Shown here one piece after another: positions 53,496 through 60,000 of a stretch of 60,000 nucleotides of DNA (positions within the stretch are counted from its first letter, which is position 1; every line of letters starts with the position of its first letter). The notes under the pieces were generated by a model. The model saw nothing but the letters and a program-made list of their open reading frames with translations. It made no database searches and was not told the origin of the DNA. A program made the translations under genes and the position numbers. Origin of the DNA: Symsagittifera roscoffensis (Eukaryota; Xenacoelomorpha; Acoela; Convolutidae); assembly GCF_963678635.1 (NCBI RefSeq), contig NC_087062.1, positions 31,830,704-31,890,703 on the forward strand, given 5' to 3'.

Positions 53496-54831
53496 GATGC
53501 TCCTCCAATTGCGGTTTTCCCGAAGCTTCCAGTAATGGTTCCAATTCCATCATCACTCGGTGGACTTCATCATTCTCGTCTACTGTATTGTAATCTGTAA
53601 CAGTTGATCCTCTCTGTTTCTGTCTCTCAAAGTCACTGAAGTTCCCACTCACGTATCCCATGAACTTCCTTCCCAGTATCGATTCCAACTCCTCCTTCTT
53701 TCTCTCTGGAACTGCTGAGAACATCTTACATAGCAACTCAAAAGATTTTTCGGACATTCTCGTTAATCTCACACACTTTGGCAGTGAGAAGGCTTGATCC
53801 ACGATTGTTCTCGTACTCTTTACATCCACAGCTACGAAATGCACCGGGTATCTGCTCTTGCACATTGGAGCCAACGTCGATCCCACCAAATATCGTGCTC
53901 CTGGTGGTCTACAATAAGTCTCACTGTGTCTGATGTTCATTTCCGCCTCAATCGCTTCCCTCCATTTTCCTATGTGTTTCTGCTCGGTTTGCAGAACTCC
54001 TGTGAATACTCCTACACTGATGGCAGTGACCATCTCATGTCTCTGTTCTAGATTCAATAGTGACTCAATAGTGACTAAGAAACTAGATTCAATAGTGACT
54101 AAGAAACTAAACATGCTGTAGAATCCTAGTGCAGTCACTAGATTCACCTCGGTTCCTCCGTGGCAATCGGCGATCAGTTCCGTTTCCGTTCTTGCTTTCA
54201 TCACGAAATTCCCAAACAATACCATCAATTGCTTGTATTGTCTCTCTAGGGTCTTCACACAGTCCAGACCTCCACAAACGTGATCTTCCAGTCCACAGAC
54301 TTCCGCCAGACAGCTACCAGGTTTGACCCAGTCTTCTGGTCCCCAGCCAGGCAACTCTACTTTATCTTCACCGTTGCTCCTAGAGGCCGTTATCATCACA
54401 TTATATATGATGTTAAGGTCACGCAGGTTACAGTCTGCAATCAGCTCCCTCTGCACGTCTTGTGTCGCCCGTAATATTGAGTCAGCGTTGGGACTAGGAC
54501 ACCATGATGGCCTCATCAATTCCCACAATACCATCAAGCTCGTTCTCAGTATATCATCTGAGAATCCCAACCCAAACTCCACTCTTTTGTCGGATTTTGG
54601 TACGGAAGGTGCAGTCACCTCTTTTTCCAAGACCAGTCCCAATTTAGTCTGTGAATTATTAGCGCTCTTAATTGTTACAATTCTCGACGTCCAGAATCTT
54701 AGCAACACTGCCTGATCGTAATCGAAGAAGCAAGCGCGTATGTCTTCACTCAGGAAAGGGTTGTACGCTATCACTATGATTCCGGATACGTTAGCTGTAC
54801 GATTTCTTCTTGATCGGTCCACAGTATTCAC
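53482..54831 (-). CDS. SGNH polyprotein, second family: 449-aa open segment
   Basis: Open for 449 codons. Begins NRTANVSGIIVIAYNPFLS, which matches RYVSGVMGIAYNPFLH of the left copy, and ends with MMELEPLLEASG. The middle includes a hydrophobic FYSMFSFLVTIES, duplicated in part as SFLVTIES by a short tandem repeat (about 54055-54105), and a RARYLVG-like stretch. No known domain. It overlaps the upstream segment by 41 bp in another frame. The paralogous segments in the left arm at 17626-18558 and 16787-17170 show the same order, so the frame is real. It is part of one long protein, not a separate gene. Confidence 0.65.
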   Translation of the reverse strand: MNTVDRSRRNRTANVSGIIVIAYNPFLSEDIRACFFDYDQAVLLRFWTSRIVTIKSANNSQTKLGLVLEKEVTAPSVPKSDKRVEFGLGFSDDILRTSLMVLWELMRPSWCPSPNADSILRATQDVQRELIADCNLRDLNIIYNVMITASRSNGEDKVELPGWGPEDWVKPGSCLAEVCGLEDHVCGGLDCVKTLERQYKQLMVLFGNFVMKARTETELIADCHGGTEVNLVTALGFYSMFSFLVTIESSFLVTIESLLNLEQRHEMVTAISVGVFTGVLQTEQKHIGKWREAIEAEMNIRHSETYCRPPGARYLVGSTLAPMCKSRYPVHFVAVDVKSTRTIVDQAFSLPKCVRLTRMSEKSFELLCKMFSAVPERKKEELESILGRKFMGYVSGNFSDFERQKQRGSTVTDYNTVDENDEVHRVMMELEPLLEASGKPQLEEHHVDT

Positions 54832-57176
54832 TGGACTTCGGCAGTGCCCCCATAGATTCTTTAGTGAGTCTCAGCTCCTTGTTTGAGAATCTCCAGATTT
54901 CGTCTATCTTTCTCATGGGCTCTAACTCCTCGGGTTCTTTCATATTCATCCTCATCGGTTTGCTTTGCTGCATATCCAGCAGTGGTAGCAAGAGTAAGTC
55001 TTTCGCTCGCTCATCGCCCTCCCTCAGCATCTTGACACAGGTATTCAATGCAGGTACTGAAATCCACTCTATCATGAAACGAATGAAACAGAGAGCGTCA
55101 CTCCGCTTCGCACAAGCTACTGCTGCTCCCTCTTGGATTATCAGATCCCTCAGGTTCGTCATAAGGAAAACCTTCTCTTCTTTTGACCTCTTCCTTTCTT
55201 CTGAATCATATTCTTCGCGAGTCAGTCCCATCATGCACCAGGCAAACCTCAGTTGTAACTCGGTTCTCACGTAAGTTACTGCCATGAGAGCGTGTATTCT
55301 TGGCGCAGTCCTCATTTCCTCTTCGAAGTACTTCAACACTACTGCTTTCCATGGAAGGCTCACCAACTGCTCCATCGTTTCTGCCTGAATCTCAGACGAC
55401 GCTAAAGTCCCGTACGCCTTCTGCTTGAGGTTGGTGCCTTGCAACATTGTCTCCAGATAACCCTCCATGACACTCTTGTCTTCCAGAGCCATCACATACC
55501 CTCTAGCCGAGTTTCGGTACTCCAACATCTCCATGTATCCACCGGCGGGTTCATCTACCGACACAGCCTCCGATACTGTTAGTCGGTTATACTGCACTGG
55601 TACTAGTTGTCCTGCGACACTTCCCTTTCCGTGATTCATGGGAGATGGCTTAAAGTCTTTCATTGTGCTCTCTCCACATTGGCTGAGTATTTCCATTTCT
55701 AAGGTCGCTCCATAACCTGTTGACTTTATTCCCGCCATGAGAATGGGTGGCACCATCGCTATATCAGTCAACATTTTATCTGTGCCAGGCAATTGATAAT
55801 CAACTTGTCCCAAATCCATGACCTCTTCGACTCGTTTCCTTTTCGCTGAATTGACAGCTTTCACCGATATCTCCGAATCCACCTTCGTCTTTCCTACTCT
55901 CCTCGGTATCACTCTGCTGCCTAACTTCATTTTCATCGCATTGACCTTGTCAATCACCAATTTTGATCGTATCGTTCCTTTCCTGGTTCTTGACAGATAC
56001 ACCACCTCTCCTTTATCGTCCTGCTGTGTCAACTTGATGGGAGAGTTCGCTTCACTTTCATCAGTGGCTGAGTCAATCAACAACTCACTCATTCTCCCTT
56101 CACACTCATCAAGCTTGTCAAGGACTTTCCGCATCACCGATCGGTTGAGACCTGTTTTCAAAATGGACTGGGTCCCATAGCTCTGAACTACTGTCCAGAC
56201 TCCTTCCATGAACGCCACTCTGTCCAATCTACATCCCGTCCTATTCTCATGGTCTCGGTGATGTACTTCCCACTCTTCTTCGGGCAACGTTCCCAAGAAA
56301 GGTACTCTGGCTGAGCCCTCTATTCTTCTTCTTCGAGGTGATTCCATGAGGATTCTCTGTTCGTTATTTCTTGAATTGCCAGGAGAGCTGCTCTCCGGCA
56401 AATTCCGTTTCATTTCCATAAAAGCTGACGGAGGCTCCAGTGTCGAAATGCCTTCATCCGCTGGCTCATTCGTCTCCAACGTATCCGCGTTGTTCTCAAG
56501 ATCACTGAAGATATTGAAATCCAGGCTGGATACTCCTCCTATCGATGCCCTGTCGTCTTCCCCACCAGCTTGACTTGCATCTTGTTTCATGGGTTCTTCG
56601 GTTTGACGGCTTCCTCCCTGTCCGTCATCTCCTTCTGACGTATCTTTCTTTGAGCTCGAGGGTCCTTGCTTATCATTGTCGGTTCCTTCCGGAAACTTCG
56701 GTATGATCAATGTACCGGCCGATCTATCTTCCTCTTCTCCATGGACCACTTTGATTTCCTCACAACCGAAGGGTGCTAGGAGGATTCTCGTCCGCAGCGT
56801 TCCTACTACCGTCAACTCCGGTTTCACACTAGTAAGGATCAAAGAGGCCTCAGGCAGTTCGGTCCTGCCTCTCATCTTCATAGGCGCTAAGCCTAATCCC
56901 GCCCATTCCTCGTCAAATCTTCCAGGCTTGGGAGTCGCGGCGTTGCTTATTCGCCTTCTCGTCGCTTGATCCGTATAAGCAAATCGTGTGTATTGTAACA
57001 CGGCGGCATTTCTTCCCACAAAGTATGTATCCATCGTTGCCACGAAATTCCCTACTCTCCTTTCATTGGTTTCGAATGCTCTCAACCTAGGAGTTTGTAC
57101 CACGGAGACTGCTCCGAGCAACATCCTTTTTATCAGAGGGAATTCAGGGATTTCTTCCGGCAGCTTCTCGTAATCA
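54791..57176 (-). CDS. SGNH polyprotein, second family: 777-aa open segment
   Basis: The longest open segment in the window. Residues 1-140 are conserved and globular (PRLRAFETNERRVGNF, FAYTDQATRRRIS). Residues 150-265 are acidic and Ser/Gly-rich, likely disordered, and end in a basic SPRRRRIEG. A nuclear-localisation-like AKRKRVEE is at about 427-434. The second half is helical (YFEEEMRTAPRIHALMA, FAWCMMGLTREEYD). Codons before the ATG extend it to about 57176 (DYEKLPEEIPEFP). The frame changes at a G run (57176-57182) from the upstream segment, consistent with one missing or extra G. Function unknown. Confidence 0.65.
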
Positions 57177-58107
57177 CCCCCAACCCTTCGTCTCTTCTCT
57201 CACCTTGTGATATGCTGCTGTGAGACGAGGCACTCTGGTTATCTCACCATTCGTTTTATCAAAGGGTCTCAGATTCCAAAGATTCGGAAACACCTCGATG
57301 TGTCCTCTCTCTACTTCTCCCATGCGATCACGGAAGTGATCTTCAAAATTGGTGACTGTCATCTCTGGCTCTGATATTTTCGCAAATAACAGGTCTTCAC
57401 TCATGAGCTCCCGCATTGTGTGCTGCTCACACCAGTTCAGTACACTACCGTCCACTGCTGATATGAGGTTCAGGTGCAGCACCGGCCTCCGATACGCCTC
57501 CACCTTAATGTCAGGGAACGCAAACGTGACTGCTGGTCCATAGATCATTGTCACAAACTCCGTGGCTCCTCTGATCAATGCTATGGGATCGGTTCTCATA
57601 GCCAAGCTCAGATCAGTTAATAGGGGCATGCCCCCAACATGTCATCTAACATCTTCTTCTCTTTCGATAGTCTCATCTTCTCCCGTTCCAAAGCGATTTT
57701 GTTGTAAGAGATGTGGGATAAGAGTATGTCTCAGGTCTCTTATCTTATTCCACGAGTCCGTGGATTTCTTCATATCTAAATTCCTCACTCTCTCTCTCAT
57801 CTGCTCTGGACAACGTGTCAATTTCATTAGTCCTCCCAAGTTTCCGTGGGTAATCGCAATCAGTGTTAGAAGCCCATCTAACCGCAGGTTCTGGATTCCT
57901 TCGGTGAGCAGCATCGCCGGTCCTTTCACGAAATTCTCTGCTCCAAACGTCACGAACAAGGCTAGTAGTTCCACTATTGACACTTCCACTACTGCTTGGA
58001 GGAATTCTTTTATCAAGTAATGAGAGACTTTTGGGTCTTGAGGGACATCCGGCTCCCAACCCTTCCGGCATGCTGTCCGTCCGTTCAAAGCCTTCCTGTC
58101 CCTTCAT
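57174..58107 (-). pseudogene. SGNH polyprotein, second family: ALNWC-type conserved region
   Basis: From 58088 the frame holds EFLQAVVEVSIVELLALFVTF, a hydrophobic helix, then LRLDGLLTLIAITHGNLGG and LQQNRFGTGED. A frame slip in a short A/G-rich region gives a stop at 57642; the same frame resumes with GGMPLLTDLSLAMRTDPIALI, FAFPDIKVEAYRRPVLH and GSVLNWCEQ to a stop at 57174. It is collinear with 47076-47867. The upstream transition from the 382-residue segment needs another frame change between 58117 and 58088. Confidence 0.65.
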
Positions 58108-58116
58108 TTCCTGGGT

Positions 58117-59289
58117 TCAGTAGGTTTCCAGGGTAATCTGACACATTCTGTTTACAATTTCAGCGGCATTTTCCGCCAGGTTCACCTTCTTTAAAGAGTA
58201 GGCATGGATCTTCGTGATCATCACAGGGCCTTGCTCAAAAGCATCTGCACCCAATGCCGCTACTCGAGGACTTAGGTGTAGCCACTGGTTGGCTTCCGGC
58301 TTGGTTCTCAAAACCATCGCCTCCAAATGAGCTCTAGTCTCTTGGGAGTTTTTCCTTCTCGTGCTTTCACCTGTCACTTCCATTGCTCGGAACCATAAGT
58401 CGTTTGACATCGCTGTGACCACTCGATGGTCATCGTCTATTCCTGGCTTAAGCTTGAGTTGTCGACTGAATTTGGACAGTTCCAACCCCAGCACCTCGTC
58501 CAACACTAACATGTGCAGCGCATGGTCCTTGAGTCCTCTCATCGCGTTTGAGATATCTGACCACACTGCAGGCAGTTCAACCTTAAGTGGCCTCAGGTTC
58601 TCTATCTCTATCATATGATTATGATTTGGGGCTGATATGATCACATCATATTTCCCTTCCGAAAGCAAGGTCACGATCGCATACACGAATTTTAGTCCAT
58701 CCGGGAGATATGCATACCCCGGAGACAACGCGAATACTACTCTCGGTGTCACTTTGGTGAACGACCCCTGCTTCGCCGCATCCACCACTTCACCCATTGA
58801 CTCAAGGATATCTTTTATCGCTGGCCACACAGTATTCTCTGCCGTTGTAGAATTTCTGAGTCTGCTCAGAAAACCTCTACTGTGTAGATGGTCATTGATG
58901 CCAGCAAACACGATCGTAATTGGGTTCATGTCCGTCTGTCTTTGTACCCCTATAGCCAGAGATACCGATTGCAGTAGGTCCAGATCGACCGCTGCCAACA
59001 TTATGACGTCCGGCCAAAACAGAGAATTGGAGGTATACACGAACTCTGAATTCGCTACTATCATGATCTTGGCCTTCCTCATTTCTGCTTTGTCATAGGC
59101 GGCGAAGATGGTCTCATCTTTCTGTATCGCTTTCAACCCGCCGTATCTTTGGACATCACCATCTTGATTCACTAGTTTCGGGTATATTCTTTCCTTTACA
59201 TGACCTGGGGGTGAGCTCACTTGCCTGAACATCTTCACATGTTGTCCGATCGGCGCCCTTGTCACTACAAATCTTCCAGGTCTCTCTTC
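58117..59289 (-). CDS. SGNH polyprotein, second family: second SGNH-like domain (382 aa)
   Basis: Counting from the Met at 59265, residues 66-74 form a strand ending in ANSE, 119-131 read VFAGINDHLHSRG (GxND, block III-like), 175-187 a strand RVVFALSPGYAYL, and 189-192 read DGLK where a catalytic Asp-x-x-His would be DGxH. The His is Lys, so the domain is probably inactive. The following part (VLDEVLGLELSKFSRQLKL) is shared with the left copy. It is in the same frame as the upstream segment, separated by one TGA (59290-59292), and ends at a TGA (58117-58119). Confidence 0.65.
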   Translation of the reverse strand, partial: EERPGRFVVTRAPIGQHVKMFRQVSSPPGHVKERIYPKLVNQDGDVQRYGGLKAIQKDETIFAAYDKAEMRKAKIMIVANSEFVYTSNSLFWPDVIMLAAVDLDLLQSVSLAIGVQRQTDMNPITIVFAGINDHLHSRGFLSRLRNSTTAENTVWPAIKDILESMGEVVDAAKQGSFTKVTPRVVFALSPGYAYLPDGLKFVYAIVTLLSEGKYDVIISAPNHNHMIEIENLRPLKVELPAVWSDISNAMRGLKDHALHMLVLDEVLGLELSKFSRQLKLKPGIDDDHRVVTAMSNDLWFRAMEVTGESTRRKNSQETRAHLEAMVLRTKPEANQWLHLSPRVAALGADAFEQGPVMITKIHAYSLKKVNLAENAAEIVNRMCQITLETY

Positions 59290-60000
59290 TCAATTCCCTT
59301 CATCATGATTCAATCTCACATCCTGCAATGGTTTCGCGTTCACTGGTCCCATTGTGCTGTTAGAGGGCAGTCCCTCTAGGTCAGCAAATCTCAAGGCATT
59401 CGTGGAACTGAATTTTATGCTAGCGGCTATCAACCAGTCTACGCCGGTTATCGAGTACAGTCTGCTGACGGATAGCCTCGCTCCATTCAGCATCCTCCTT
59501 GCATCTTCGATGAAGCTCACCCTCTGGAGATCCAGCTTCATTAGTTCATCTTTGTATACATGCCAGGGAGACGGTATGGGCCTTGACCACATCAACGAGC
59601 CTCTGCCCGGGCGTCTCTCCTCTCGACTGGTACTTGTCGTCTCCAATCTCGTGTCCGATCTGGACGCGCTGGCTGTCTCTTCGATTGGGTTGACAGGTCC
59701 TATTCTTCTCCTAGGATGGATGGTCCTCCTCATCGGCGCTTCTCCCAATCGATCCTGAACGTTTGTCGTTTGAACTGGTTCGCTGGAGCTCTGTTGTCTG
59801 TAGTTCGTGACGGCCGGGACCGTCCCCAAGCGTGCTTCCAGGCTAGGAGGCACAAAGGTGGTAATCACCGCGTCATTCGATGCTCCTTCTTCCTTCAGCA
59901 CTCCTTTGTCAAAAAGTTCTGCTTCTAACTCATCCAATCGCTCCTGGAAGACTCTGTTCAGCCAAGCCTGTCCTTCTATACTGTCGAAGTGGATGCCGTC
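59290..60000 (-). CDS. SGNH polyprotein, second family: end of SGNH hydrolase domain and linker
   Basis: The window edge cuts this segment. The last 12 bases (59989-60000) encode DGIH on the minus strand, block V of an SGNH hydrolase with the catalytic Asp and His. It continues as GQAWLNRVFQERLDELEAELF, matching GLEWLNGVFQRHINALESELL in the right arm. Then follow a Pro/Ser-rich linker (ETASASRSDTRLETTSTSREE) and a globular stretch before the in-frame TGA at 59290. The nucleophile Ser and GTND motifs should lie just beyond 60000. Confidence 0.75.
   Translation of the reverse strand, partial: DGIHFDSIEGQAWLNRVFQERLDELEAELFDKGVLKEEGASNDAVITTFVPPSLEARLGTVPAVTNYRQQSSSEPVQTTNVQDRLGEAPMRRTIHPRRRIGPVNPIEETASASRSDTRLETTSTSREERRPGRGSLMWSRPIPSPWHVYKDELMKLDLQRVSFIEDARRMLNGARLSVSRLYSITGVDWLIAASIKFSSTNALRFADLEGLPSNSTMGPVNAKPLQDVRLNHDEGN

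Noticed and set aside
57642-59292. In-frame TGA codons as sign of an altered genetic code
   Set aside because: Other stops (TAA, TAG) and frameshifts also break the same elements, so general decay or sequence error explains them better.

Overview
The window looks like repeat-dominated DNA from a metazoan, probably an invertebrate. No bacterial operons, rRNA or clear tRNA genes are visible. Most recognisable coding sequence is retroelement: a CR1-type LINE, a Ty3/gypsy-like gag-pol, and two families of a very long polyprotein carrying an SGNH (GDSL) hydrolase domain. The AT-rich left end, the short simple repeats and one possible spliced exon fit a eukaryote. A nematode or other small invertebrate is plausible but not proven.

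Layout. 1-9.9 kb is AT-rich non-coding DNA with one candidate Ser/His-rich exon (525-1015, minus), a 572-bp-period repeat (2711-4100 plus a diverged copy at 7116), a possible tRNA-related SINE, a 55-bp tandem repeat and several hairpins. 10074-10598 is a non-autonomous hAT-like transposon with a perfect 8-bp target duplication. 11.0-15.1 kb is a decayed CR1-like LINE with a PHD-type ORF1 and a (CTA)n tail. 15.1-48.7 kb is a huge imperfect palindrome centred at about 30,246. The left arm (minus strand) and right arm (plus strand) both read gag, RT, RNase H, integrase, a macro-domain ORF, a spacer with a 24-bp repeat array, then the SGNH polyprotein. The right arm adds protease and contains a 1.71-kb triplication in the RT region plus a second integrase-macro block. 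48.7-50.5 kb is (TA)n and AGATA-type repeats, including a 760-bp foldback. 50,817-50,937 is a small GC-richer island of three hairpins. 50,975-51,890 is an LTR (minus), followed upstream in element sense by a 3' UTR and a diverged, less damaged copy of the SGNH polyprotein (52,725 to beyond 60,000).

How the parts may work together. In the left arm, gag, pol, macro, SGNH polyprotein, a short purine-rich tract and an LTR edge follow one another on one strand over about 15 kb. The simplest reading is one giant Ty3-like LTR retrotransposon. Its third and fourth modules, in the position normally used by env, would be a TARG1-like macro domain and a roughly 2,000-residue protein with an SGNH hydrolase, a second degenerate SGNH-like domain and a long unknown tail. 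The second family at 50,975-60,000, with its own LTR at the end of the same polyprotein, supports placing the SGNH polyprotein next to a 3' LTR. The alternative is a gypsy element joined to a separate SGNH-bearing LTR element before the inversion.

Every copy here is broken by stops, frameshifts, deletions or lost catalytic residues, so the window records the architecture and not an active element. Several frameshifts lie in homopolymers, so some may be assembly errors.
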